Assembly (NCBI RefSeq): GCF_001660485.1
Contig: NZ_CP013979.1
Span: forward strand, 248,001 to 312,000
Source of the DNA: Agromyces aureus
Lineage (GTDB): Bacteria; Actinomycetota; Actinomycetes; Actinomycetales; Microbacteriaceae
Reading direction: 5' to 3'
DNA: 64,000 bases
In this document: in pieces, positions 16,301 to 23,368 of the stretch
Numbering within the stretch: position 1 is the stretch's first letter
Layout of the letters: each line of letters opens with the position of its first letter
The notes under the pieces: model-generated
Told to the model about the DNA's origin: nothing
The model's input: only the letters and a program-made list of their open reading frames with translations
The model's database searches: none
Program-made: the position numbers and the translations under genes

Positions 16301-16331
16301 GCGTGCCGGGGCGATGCTGGCCCCGGCACGC
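16301..16331 (+). terminator. stem-loop terminator
   Basis: A perfect 12-bp stem (GCGTGCCGGGGC / GCCCCGGCACGC) with a 7-nt loop follows the aldo/keto reductase. Confidence 0.75.
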
Positions 16332-16341
16332 GGCACCCGCC

Positions 16342-16347
16342 TAGGGT
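16342..16347 (+). promoter_or_regulatory. -10 box of the AIM24-like gene
   Basis: TAGGGT ends 7 nt before the ATG at 16355. The arrangement fits a leaderless or very short leader transcript, although GGTGGA between them might act as a weak ribosome site. Confidence 0.45.
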
Positions 16348-16354
16348 GGATCGC

Positions 16355-17071
16355 ATGAAGGCGACGATCGCGGGAACGACCATGCCGATCCTCGAGCTCA
16401 CGCTCGATGCCGGGGAGAAGATCGTCGCCGAGGGCGGTGACGTCGCGTGGATGTCGCCGGGGTTCGCCCTCGACACCTCCACCGTGCACGGCACGGGCGG
16501 CCAGGGCGGGTTCATGAGCGGCCTGAAGCGCGTGCTCGGTGGCGCCCAGCTGTTCCTGACCGAGTACACCGCGCCCTCGCAGGGCGGGCTGGTCGCGTTC
16601 GCCGCGCAGCTGCCCGGCACGATCCGCCAGCTCGACGTCGACGCGGCGGACTCGTTCATGGTGCAGGCGGGGGCCTACTCGGCGAGCACCGCCGGCGTCG
16701 AGGTCTCGGTCGGCCTGCAGAAGAAGCTCGGGGCCGGCATCTTCGGCGGTGCGGGCGTGATCTTCCAGAAGCTGACCGGCAACGGCACCGCGTGGGTGCA
16801 GCTCGCCGGCGAGATCACCGAGTACGACCTGCCCGCCGGGCAGTCGCTGCTCATCCACCCCGGGCACCTCGCGCTGTTCGAGGCGGGCATGGACCTGCAG
16901 TTCACGTCGGTGAAGGGCATCAAGAACAAGTTCTTCGGCGACTCGCTCTTCCTCGCCGAGATCCACGGACCCGGTCGCATCTGGCTGCAGTCGATGACGC
17001 CGGCGAAGCTGGCCGCGGCCATCGAGCCGTACCTGCCCGACCGCTCGTCGGGTTCGAGCAGCAACTCCTGA
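16355..17071 (+). CDS. AIM24 family protein (TIGR00266-like)
   Basis: 238-residue all-beta protein of the AIM24/TIGR00266 family. It has repeated short Gly-rich strands, a GGQGGFMSGLKRVLGG segment (about residues 46-61) and the characteristic GAGIFGGAGVIFQKLTGNG block (about 127-145). The mitochondrial relative affects cristae and respiratory complexes; bacterial function is unknown, possibly a scaffold at the membrane. There is no signal peptide and no membrane segment. The ATG at 16355 was preferred over a GTG three codons earlier. Confidence 0.87.
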   Translation: MKATIAGTTMPILELTLDAGEKIVAEGGDVAWMSPGFALDTSTVHGTGGQGGFMSGLKRVLGGAQLFLTEYTAPSQGGLVAFAAQLPGTIRQLDVDAADSFMVQAGAYSASTAGVEVSVGLQKKLGAGIFGGAGVIFQKLTGNGTAWVQLAGEITEYDLPAGQSLLIHPGHLALFEAGMDLQFTSVKGIKNKFFGDSLFLAEIHGPGRIWLQSMTPAKLAAAIEPYLPDRSSGSSSNS

Positions 17072-17163
17072 GCTCGCGAGAGCATCGGCAGCCCGGCCGG
17101 CCGCAGCCCGACCGCGTGACCGTGTCGCCGCGCTCGGTTCACCGCGCCGTGCCATGATTCGGT

Positions 17164-17186
17164 GACGTCGCCGCCCGGGCGACGTC
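17164..17186 (+). promoter_or_regulatory. leader hairpin or operator before DUF2319 gene
   Basis: The inverted repeat GACGTCGCC-GCCCG-GGCGACGTC ends directly before the GGAGGGGG ribosome site of the gene starting at 17200. It could be an operator or a 5' leader hairpin affecting translation. Confidence 0.4.
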
Positions 17187-17199
17187 GGAGGGGGTCGGC

Positions 17200-18837
17200 G
17201 TGCGCAGGCGTTGGTGGAGGCTCGACCCCGGTGGTGCGATCGTCGGCCTGCTGTTCGCGGCGCTGTCGATGACCCCGTCGCTGCTGCCGCGGCCCGCGCT
17301 GTTCCAGGGCGTGATCACCGGGTTCGGGTTCCTCATCGGGTACGGCATCGGCGTCGGCCTGTGGTGGCTGGTGCGTCGGTTCGTGCGCTGGCGTCCGACG
17401 CCGTCGCAGCGACGCATCGCATGGTGGACGTACGCGGGGATCGCCGTGGCCCTCGCGCTCGTGCTCGGCTTCGCCTCGGTCGGGTGGCAGAACGAGGTGC
17501 GACGCACGGTCGAGCTGCCCGAGATCGACGGCTTCGACGGCCTCCTCTTCGTCGTCGGCTTCGTGCCGGTCGTGCTCATCGGCATCGCCCTCGCGCGCGC
17601 CGAGCATCGACTCGGCATCCGGATGTCGGCCCGACTCGGGCGGGGCTGGGGCGTGACCGCCACGGTGGCGATCATCGTCGGCGCGACGGTCGCGCTCGTC
17701 TCGGTCGTGATGTTCGGACTCGACCGGCTGTATCTCGCGAACAACGGCCCGGCCGCGCCCTGGGTCACCGAGCCGATGAGCGCCTTCCGCTCGGCCGGTC
17801 CCGACTCCGAGGTCGAGTGGGATCTCGTCGGGCGCCACGGCACGGCCTTCCTCGGCGGCGGCCCGAAGGCGGCCGACATCGAGGAGCTGACCGGTGCGCC
17901 GGCGCTCGAACCGGTTCGCGTCTACGTCGGCCAGGCGAATGCGCCGACCGTCGAGGAGCGCGCGGCGATCGCCGTGCGCGAGCTGGAACGCACCGGCGCG
18001 TTCGATCGCGACGTGCTCGTGGTCGCCACGACGACCGGCTCCGGATGGCTCGAGCCGCAGGCCGTCGACGCCGTCGAGTACCTGCACGGCGGAGACACGG
18101 CGATCGTGTCGATGCAGTACGCCTACACGCCGAGCTGGGTGTCGTTCGTGTTCGACCCCGATGCGCCGGTCGCGTCATCCGTCGCCCTGTTCGACGCGGT
18201 GCATGCGAAGTGGGAGACCCTGCCCGAGGCGATGCGACCGCAGCTCGTGGTCTACGGCCTGAGCCTCGGCGCGCACGGCACGCAGGAGGCGTTCGACGGA
18301 CTCGAGGACATGCGCGCGAACGTCGAGGGCGCGCTGCTCGTCGGCAGCCCGAATGGCTCGACCATGTGGCGAACGCTCACCGAGGAGCGCGACGCGGGCA
18401 GCCCCCAATGGCTCCCGGTCGTCGAGGGCGGACGCGAGGTGCGCTGGCAGTCGGTGCCCGGCGACTTCGACGCGCTCGGCCCGGACTGGGAGGCGCCAAA
18501 GGTCGCGTACTTGCAGCACGCCAACGACCCCGTGACGTGGCTCGGCCTCGAGCTGATCTGGACCGAGCCCGACTGGCTGAAGCCAGGGCAGCGCGCCGAC
18601 GAGGTCAGCGACTCCATGCGCTGGATCCCCGGGGTGACCGCCCTGCAGGTCGTCATCGACATGTTCATGGGCGAGAGCGTGCCCGCGAGCCACGGGCACA
18701 ACTACGGCGACGTCGTGCTCGACGGATGGCGCGCGATCACGGGCGACGGCGACCTCGACGTCGCCGCACTCGCGCGGATCCAGGGCGTGCTGGAGGGGTA
18801 CGCGGCGGTGCAGCCGGTCGGCAGCGTCAGCGAATAA
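17200..18837 (+). CDS. alpha/beta-hydrolase family membrane protein (DUF2319 type)
   Basis: 545-residue protein with four hydrophobic segments in the first 190 residues (about 13-30, 34-55, 80-100, 108-130, 145-170, some paired) and a C-terminal alpha/beta-hydrolase domain (about 230-540). The nucleophile elbow appears as YGLSLGAHG (about 349-357), with the catalytic Ser in GLSLG. A late His lies in SHGHNYGD (about 490-497). This architecture is typical of actinobacterial DUF2319/alpha-beta hydrolase membrane proteins, suspected of acting on lipids or esters outside the membrane. The GTG start is backed by GGAGGGGG. Confidence 0.85.
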   Translation: MRRRWWRLDPGGAIVGLLFAALSMTPSLLPRPALFQGVITGFGFLIGYGIGVGLWWLVRRFVRWRPTPSQRRIAWWTYAGIAVALALVLGFASVGWQNEVRRTVELPEIDGFDGLLFVVGFVPVVLIGIALARAEHRLGIRMSARLGRGWGVTATVAIIVGATVALVSVVMFGLDRLYLANNGPAAPWVTEPMSAFRSAGPDSEVEWDLVGRHGTAFLGGGPKAADIEELTGAPALEPVRVYVGQANAPTVEERAAIAVRELERTGAFDRDVLVVATTTGSGWLEPQAVDAVEYLHGGDTAIVSMQYAYTPSWVSFVFDPDAPVASSVALFDAVHAKWETLPEAMRPQLVVYGLSLGAHGTQEAFDGLEDMRANVEGALLVGSPNGSTMWRTLTEERDAGSPQWLPVVEGGREVRWQSVPGDFDALGPDWEAPKVAYLQHANDPVTWLGLELIWTEPDWLKPGQRADEVSDSMRWIPGVTALQVVIDMFMGESVPASHGHNYGDVVLDGWRAITGDGDLDVAALARIQGVLEGYAAVQPVGSVSE

Positions 18838-18839
18838 CG

Positions 18840-18866
18840 GCGTCGCGTCGCTCGTCGTCGCGACGC
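18840..18866. terminator. stem-loop between convergent genes
   Basis: GCGTCGCG (18840-18847) pairs with CGCGACGC (18859-18866) across an 11-nt loop, between the convergent DUF2319 and arr genes. Confidence 0.5.
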
Positions 18867-18880
18867 TCCGCATCACTCCG

Positions 18881-19303
18881 TCAGTTGATGATCTGGGCCT
18901 GTTCATCGGCCGCGAGCGCCGCCAGGCGGTCGCGCCAGGCCTGGAGCGCCTCGGGGGAGAGCCTGGTCCAATCGTGGACCTCGCCGATCACCCTGAGCGG
19001 CTCGCTGCTGCGGTACGAACGGGTGGGATTGCCCGGGAACTTCTGGTCGGTCACGTTCGGGTCGTTCTCGAACGTTCCGGTCGGTTCGACCTCGTAGACG
19101 TGCGGGGAGCCGTGGCCGTGAGCGAGCTCGACGGCGAGTTCGGCGGCCAGGCCGGCCCCGTCGCGGAGCGCGGTGAAGTAGACGTGGTTCATCACGACCT
19201 CGGGCCGGTAGTTCGACGGGCGCCCCGCCGTGAAGAGGTCTCCGACGCGGAGCTCGGCGGTCGTGCCGTGGAAGAACGGTCCAGAGTCCAGTGCGCGATT
19301 CAC
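18881..19303 (-). CDS. arr: NAD(+)-rifampin ADP-ribosyltransferase
   Basis: 140-residue Arr enzyme, full length for the family. It transfers ADP-ribose from NAD to the C23 hydroxyl of rifamycins and so inactivates rifampin. Visible family blocks are FFHGTTAELRVGDLFTAG (residues 10-27), MNHVYFTA (about 38-45), VYEVEPTGTFENDPNVTDQK (about 69-88) and KFPGNPTRSYRSSEP (about 88-102), with the His of FHGT and the terminal Asp of the family core. The GTG start has TAGGCT 6 nt upstream, fitting a leaderless transcript. No integron, transposon or plasmid sequence is near, and base composition matches the neighbours, so this looks like an intrinsic chromosomal copy as in other actinobacteria. Confidence 0.93.
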   Translation of the reverse strand: MNRALDSGPFFHGTTAELRVGDLFTAGRPSNYRPEVVMNHVYFTALRDGAGLAAELAVELAHGHGSPHVYEVEPTGTFENDPNVTDQKFPGNPTRSYRSSEPLRVIGEVHDWTRLSPEALQAWRDRLAALAADEQAQIIN

Positions 19304-19309
19304 GGCGAC

Positions 19310-19315
19310 AGCCTA
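19310..19315 (-). promoter_or_regulatory. -10 box of arr
   Basis: TAGGCT on the minus strand ends 6 nt before the GTG start of arr, with no ribosome-binding site. Confidence 0.5.
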
Positions 19316-19342
19316 GGCGCCCGACCTCGGGAATCCCAGTGG

Positions 19343-20314
19343 TCAGGCCCCGGCGGCGACCGCGTTGTGCAGTCGGTCGCCGTCGAGGCCGAACCGGCCG
19401 TAGCCGCCGCCGACGTTCGTGAGCAGCACGAAGCAGATGCCGAGCGACGGCGTGATCCAGAACTCGGTGCCGGCCCAGCCGCCATGCCCGTAGGTGTCGG
19501 TCGTGAGCAGGCTGGGCGCCGAATGGCGAAGGTTCCACGCGAAGCCCCAGTCCTGCCCGCGCGACGCGGGGTAGGGCTCGAGCTTCGGGACGCCGACGGT
19601 CAGCGGTCGCAGCATCGCGGCGTGCGCGGCCTGCGAGACGAGCGCGCCGTCGTCGCGCAGCAGCGCGCTGCCGACGGCCAGCAGGTCTTCGGCTCGGCCG
19701 AGAAGTCCGGCTCCCGGATGCCGCAGGGCGGCGAATCTCGCATAGTCGAGGCCCTGCGAGTCGGCGTCGACGGGCGCGTGCCGGCTCGCCGCGGCGTCGA
19801 ACGTGAAACCCGAGGCACCGACACGCGCGCCGACGGCGTCGACCGCTCGCTCCCACGGGGCGCCGGAGGCGTGCTCGATGAGCGCTGCGACGCCCGCGAA
19901 GGCGATGGTCGAGTAGCGGCTCGCGGTGCCCGCGGCGAAGTCGCGCCCGGGCGCGAGCAGTCCGGGGCGCAGCCCCCGAACGTCGTCCATGGGCGGCTCG
20001 ACGATGCCCGACGCGTGGCTCACGAGGTGCCGCAGCCGCACGACGTCGTCGCGGCCTGCGCCGAACTCCGGCACGGCCTCGGTGAGCGGAGTGTCGGGCG
20101 TGAGCAGGCCCCGCTCGACCTGGTGCAGCGCGGCGAGGCCCACGATCGGCTTCGTGATCGAGAACAGCGGGTAGTGGTCGTCGACGGATGCCCCGCCGAA
20201 CGCCTCGAGCGCGACGATGCCGTCACCGGTCGCGACCCCGAGCACCGCCGACGGCAGCGGGCCGTCCTCGACGTTGCGGCGGGCCCAGTCGAAGGCGTGG
20301 TCGAAGTAGGGCAT
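19343..20314 (-). CDS. serine hydrolase, beta-lactamase class C family
   Basis: 323-residue penicillin-binding-like serine hydrolase. The Ser-x-x-Lys motif is SITK (about residues 52-55), the Tyr motif appears as RYST (about 131-134), and the third motif as GHGGWAGTEF (about 280-289), with HGG replacing the classical KTG, as is common in esterase-like members. There is no signal peptide, so it is probably cytoplasmic. This group includes esterases, D-aminopeptidases and beta-lactamase-like enzymes; no true beta-lactamase activity should be assumed. GAGAGGA lies about 5 nt before the ATG. It is 102 bp downstream of the 2-hydroxyacid dehydrogenase on the same strand. Confidence 0.87.
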   Translation of the reverse strand: MPYFDHAFDWARRNVEDGPLPSAVLGVATGDGIVALEAFGGASVDDHYPLFSITKPIVGLAALHQVERGLLTPDTPLTEAVPEFGAGRDDVVRLRHLVSHASGIVEPPMDDVRGLRPGLLAPGRDFAAGTASRYSTIAFAGVAALIEHASGAPWERAVDAVGARVGASGFTFDAAASRHAPVDADSQGLDYARFAALRHPGAGLLGRAEDLLAVGSALLRDDGALVSQAAHAAMLRPLTVGVPKLEPYPASRGQDWGFAWNLRHSAPSLLTTDTYGHGGWAGTEFWITPSLGICFVLLTNVGGGYGRFGLDGDRLHNAVAAGA

Positions 20315-20416
20315 GAGGTCCTCTCGGGGCGGCGGCGGCGGCCGGGCAGGCGGGCCGGTCGGGCGATGCGCGGAACGGGTCGACGGAGGGGCGGTGGGGC
20401 GGATGCCGCGGGCGGC

Positions 20417-21340
20417 TCAGGTGCGCAGCACCACGTTGCGCGGCTCGTCGCCCCGCAGCATCCGCTCGACCTGGTCGCGCACGAGGCGCGCCATGCGGGG
20501 CATCATCGCGGTGGACGCGCCGCCCACGTGCGGGGAGACGAGCACGTTCGGCAGCGTGAAGAGCGGGTGGCCGAGGGGCAGCGGCTCGGGGTCGGTGACG
20601 TCGAGCGCGAAGCGGAGGCGGCCGGATGTCGCCTCCGCCAGGATCGCCGCCGTGTCGGCGACCTTGCCGCGGGCGATGTTCACGACGAGCGCGCCGTCGG
20701 GCAGCGCCGACAGGAAGTCGGCGTCGACGAGGTCGGTCGTGGCATCCGTCAGCGGAACGCCCACGATGACGATCTCGGCGAGGGGCAGCAGTCCGGGCAG
20801 TTCGTCGATGCCGTGGATGCGGCCGCGCTCGTCGTCGCGGGCCCTGCTCGCGACGCGCGTGACCTCGACTTCGAAGGGCAGCAGCCGCTGCTCGATCGCC
20901 TGCCCGACGCCGCCGTATCCGACGAGCAGCACCCGGCGGTCGGCGACGCTCGCGTGCCGGGCGGGCGCCCAGCGGCCCTCGCCCGCCGAGCGCACGAAGT
21001 CGGGGATGCCGCGCTGGGCCGCGAGCACGAGTGCGAGGGTCAACTCGGCCGTCGAGGTCTCGTGCACCGAGGCCGCATTCGCGTAGACGTGGCCCGGCGG
21101 CAGCACCTCGGCGACGTCGTCGTAGCCGATCGACTGCGACTGCACGAGCCGCGTCGTGACGCCATCGAGCGCGCCGAGCTTCGCCGAGGCGCCCATGTAC
21201 GGCGGCACGACGAGGTCGAGGTGCGCGGCCGGGGCGGGGCCGGTGAGATCCCACAGCACCACGTCGACGCCCTCGGGCAACGGACCGATCGCGTCGCGGA
21301 GGGTGGCGCCGGGCAGGGACACGAGCAGTCGATCGGTCAT
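20417..21340 (-). CDS. D-isomer-specific 2-hydroxyacid dehydrogenase
   Basis: 307-residue NAD(P)-dependent 2-hydroxyacid dehydrogenase. The Rossmann motif is VGYGGVGQAI (about residues 140-149). The catalytic Arg is in NIARGK (about 227-232), the Glu in TDPEPLPLGHP (about 257-267) and the His in SPHVGG (about 277-282). It reduces a 2-keto acid to the D-2-hydroxy acid or the reverse; the substrate may be glyoxylate, hydroxypyruvate or phosphoglycerate-like. It is likely co-transcribed with the serine hydrolase downstream. Confidence 0.9.
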   Translation of the reverse strand: MTDRLLVSLPGATLRDAIGPLPEGVDVVLWDLTGPAPAAHLDLVVPPYMGASAKLGALDGVTTRLVQSQSIGYDDVAEVLPPGHVYANAASVHETSTAELTLALVLAAQRGIPDFVRSAGEGRWAPARHASVADRRVLLVGYGGVGQAIEQRLLPFEVEVTRVASRARDDERGRIHGIDELPGLLPLAEIVIVGVPLTDATTDLVDADFLSALPDGALVVNIARGKVADTAAILAEATSGRLRFALDVTDPEPLPLGHPLFTLPNVLVSPHVGGASTAMMPRMARLVRDQVERMLRGDEPRNVVLRT

Positions 21341-21356
21341 GCATCGATCCTCTCAG

Positions 21357-21376
21357 GCGGATGCCGCGGCATCCGC
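21357..21376. repeat. 20-bp perfect palindrome of paired CGGATGCC words
   Basis: GCGGATGCCGCGGCATCCGC joins two copies of the overrepresented word CGGATGCC head to head. It lies in the 178-bp gap between the TetR stop and the dehydrogenase start, both on the minus strand. The rest of the gap shows only a weak GCAGGAG...CTCCTGC pair. Confidence 0.6.
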
Positions 21377-21518
21377 TCGATCGGGGATCGTGACCGGCGG
21401 GTCGTGGGGGTCGCGCGCAGACGCAGGAGTTGAGGCGGCATCCCCGCTGTGGGCAGGGGATGGGACCGAAGCTCCTGCACGGCGCGGTCGGCCGACGGGA
21501 CGACCCGACGGGCGCGGA

Positions 21519-22139
21519 TCACGGCAGTTGCTCGACCTGGGCGCGGATGATGCGCTCGGCCACGCCCATGGCCTCGTCGCTCGGCGCGATCTCGTCGAAG
21601 CCGTGCAGCACGCCGTCGACCGCGAGCGACGCGATGCCGTGGCTCATGGCGCAGAGCTGCAGGAAGGTGCTCTCGACGTCGCCCCGGATGTCTCCGTGCT
21701 CGTGCACCTCGACGACGAGCGCGCGCAGGCCGCCGAGTGCCGCGAGTCGGGCGCGATCGAGCGTCTCGTCGCCGCGGGCGATGCTCGGGGTGCGGAACAT
21801 CGCGTCGAAGTGCGCCGGGTTGCGCTGGGCGAAGGCCACGAATTCGAGCGAGTCCGCGACGAGCCGTTCGCGGCCGGGCAGGTGCGCCGATCGCTCCTGC
21901 GCGGCGCACAGCTCGTCGTCGAGCAGGGCGAGTCCCTCGAGCGCGAGGGCGCGGATCATGCCCTCGCGGCTGCCGAAGTAGTGGGTCGGCGCGGCGTGGG
22001 AGAGCCCGGCACGTCGGGCGACCTCGCGGAGTCCGACGCTGTTGATGCCCTGCTCGCGAGCGAGCTCCTCCATGGCTCGGAGCAGTGCTGCGCGGCCGGG
22101 TGCGCCGGGTGCGGCCTTGACGGGGATCGTGTCGGACAT
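21519..22139 (-). CDS. TetR family transcriptional regulator
   Basis: 206-residue TetR regulator with an HTH at about residues 32-55 (NSVGLREVARRAGLSHAAPTHYFGSREGMI) and a TetR C-terminal domain of the WHG type. The ATG at 22139 has GAAGG 5 nt upstream; a second ATG four codons earlier lacks one. It is divergent from the flavin oxidase-like gene. Two near-identical 15-bp palindromes lie over the promoter between them, so it very probably represses that gene and itself. Confidence 0.9.
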   Translation of the reverse strand: MSDTIPVKAAPGAPGRAALLRAMEELAREQGINSVGLREVARRAGLSHAAPTHYFGSREGMIRALALEGLALLDDELCAAQERSAHLPGRERLVADSLEFVAFAQRNPAHFDAMFRTPSIARGDETLDRARLAALGGLRALVVEVHEHGDIRGDVESTFLQLCAMSHGIASLAVDGVLHGFDEIAPSDEAMGVAERIIRAQVEQLP

Positions 22140-22181
22140 CGTGCCTTCCATCGTGGTTCTCGAACCGGATCCGGGCAAGCG

Positions 22182-22229
22182 CTTGACAATGTAAAGCCCT
22201 CGCTCGTACGCTCGCTTTACATTGTAAAG
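22182..22229 (+). promoter_or_regulatory. promoter with twin TetR operators
   Basis: TTGACA (22183-22188), an 18-bp spacer and TACGCT (22207-22212) form a strong promoter for the gene at 22245. CTTGACAATGTAAAG (22182-22196) overlaps the -35 box, and the perfect palindrome CTTTACATTGTAAAG (22215-22229) covers the start of transcription. The two sites are centred 33 bp apart. Confidence 0.8.
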
Positions 22230-22244
22230 CGATTGGAGCAGCTC

Positions 22245-22739
22245 ATGGTCGACATCACGTACGGCGAGGTCTGGAAGGCCATCGCCGGGCAGAACTTCAT
22301 GGTCATCGGGATGGTGACCGCTCGCGGCGAATCGCGCACCGCCGGCGTCATGCACGCCGTGCATGACGACCGCATCTGGTTCACCAGTCACGACCTCGCG
22401 TGGAAGACCCGGCACATCGTCGCGAACCCGAACGTCTCGGTGACCGTTCCGGTGGCCAAGCGGGTGCCGTTGATGCCGTGGATCAGGATCCCGGCCGCAA
22501 CCGTCACGTTCGCCGGCGACGCCGAGGTGGTGCCGCTCGCGGCCATGCCCGACCACGTGCGGAGCACCCTGCTCGACGACCTGGAGGTCAGCGACGGCGG
22601 AGCGCACGGCGTCATCGTCGGCGTGAGCGTGCGGCCGACCGGCGACTTCGTCACCTATGGCGTGGGCGTGTCGGCGCTCGGCATGCGCGACGCTGAAGCG
22701 GCCGCAGGGCGCGTGCGCGCGGCATCCGTCACCGCCTGA
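22245..22739 (+). CDS. pyridoxamine 5'-phosphate oxidase family (flavin-binding) protein
   Basis: 164-residue split beta-barrel protein of the pyridoxamine-phosphate oxidase-like superfamily. Residues around VIGMVTARGESRTAGVMHAV (about 20-39), RIWFTSHDLAWKTRHI (about 43-58) and NVSVTVPV correspond to the FMN/F420-binding barrel. The substrate is unknown; such proteins reduce or oxidise small molecules, or bind F420 or haem. GGAG lies before the ATG. Its tight control by the divergent TetR gene suggests a detoxification role. Confidence 0.8.
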   Translation: MVDITYGEVWKAIAGQNFMVIGMVTARGESRTAGVMHAVHDDRIWFTSHDLAWKTRHIVANPNVSVTVPVAKRVPLMPWIRIPAATVTFAGDAEVVPLAAMPDHVRSTLLDDLEVSDGGAHGVIVGVSVRPTGDFVTYGVGVSALGMRDAEAAAGRVRAASVTA

Positions 22740-22759
22740 TCACGGCGCGCGGCGGCTGG

Positions 22760-22765
22760 TACCGT
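22760..22765 (+). promoter_or_regulatory. -10 box of the membrane protein gene at 22773
   Basis: TACCGT ends 7 nt before the ATG at 22773, with no Shine-Dalgarno, fitting a leaderless start. Confidence 0.4.
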
Positions 22766-22772
22766 TGCGCTC

Positions 22773-23309
22773 ATGAGTGACGCGGGGGGCGGGGCCGAGG
22801 GCATGCACGACGAGGTGCCGCACCAGAACGTGGTCGCCGAGGCCCTGAAAGAGCGCGTCTACGCGACCTTCACCGGGCTCGCGATCGTGCTCGTGCAGCT
22901 CACGAACGTCGACCACCTCGAGCCCGTGCGGGTCATCGTCGAGCTCGCCGTCGGCATCATCGCGATCACCGCGGCCGGCCTCGCGGCCGACGTCATCTCG
23001 TTCCTGTCGGTGCACGCGCGCTTCCCCGTCGGGCACGAGGTGCGCATCATGCTGCGCATCGCGGCGTCGGCACTGGCATCGGCCGGCGTGCCGGTCGTGG
23101 TGCTCGTGCTCGCCGTGTTCGGCATCGTCGAACTCGACACCGCGCTCCGCATCGTCTCGATCGTCTACGTCGTGACGCTCGGCGTGATCGCCTACCTCGG
23201 CGTGCGTCGCACGAATGCGCCGTGGTGGAAGCAACTGATCGCGCTCGCGACGCTGATGGCGGTCGGACTCAGCGTGGTGCTGATCCAGCTCGCCGCGCAC
23301 GGGCACTGA
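22773..23309 (+). CDS. hypothetical four-helix membrane protein
   Basis: 178-residue membrane protein that I do not recognise. Four hydrophobic segments are visible, at about residues 30-45, 52-75, 92-118 and 125-145, with a fifth shorter one near 155-173. The N-terminus is polar with GMHDEVPHQN. No enzyme motif is visible. It starts 33 bp after the flavin oxidase-like gene and might be read through from it, but it also has its own -10-like TACCGT. Confidence 0.7.
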   Translation: MSDAGGGAEGMHDEVPHQNVVAEALKERVYATFTGLAIVLVQLTNVDHLEPVRVIVELAVGIIAITAAGLAADVISFLSVHARFPVGHEVRIMLRIAASALASAGVPVVVLVLAVFGIVELDTALRIVSIVYVVTLGVIAYLGVRRTNAPWWKQLIALATLMAVGLSVVLIQLAAHGH

Positions 23310-23310
23310 G

Positions 23311-23361
23311 CCGAGCCGGACGCCGAGCCGAGCCGGACGCCGGGCCGAGCCGGACGCCGAG
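23311..23361 (+). repeat. 17-bp tandem repeat, three copies
   Basis: CCGAGCCGGACGCCGRG is repeated three times without gaps, between the convergent membrane protein and rhaB genes. Confidence 0.75.
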
Positions 23362-23368
23362 CCGTCGA

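Noticed and set aside
18881..19303. Arr as a recently acquired resistance cassette
   Set aside because: No attC site, integrase or insertion sequence is near, and codon use matches the neighbours.
19343..20314. Calling the serine hydrolase a beta-lactamase resistance gene
   Set aside because: It has no signal peptide, and the third motif is HGG instead of KTG; esterase-type members of the family fit better.
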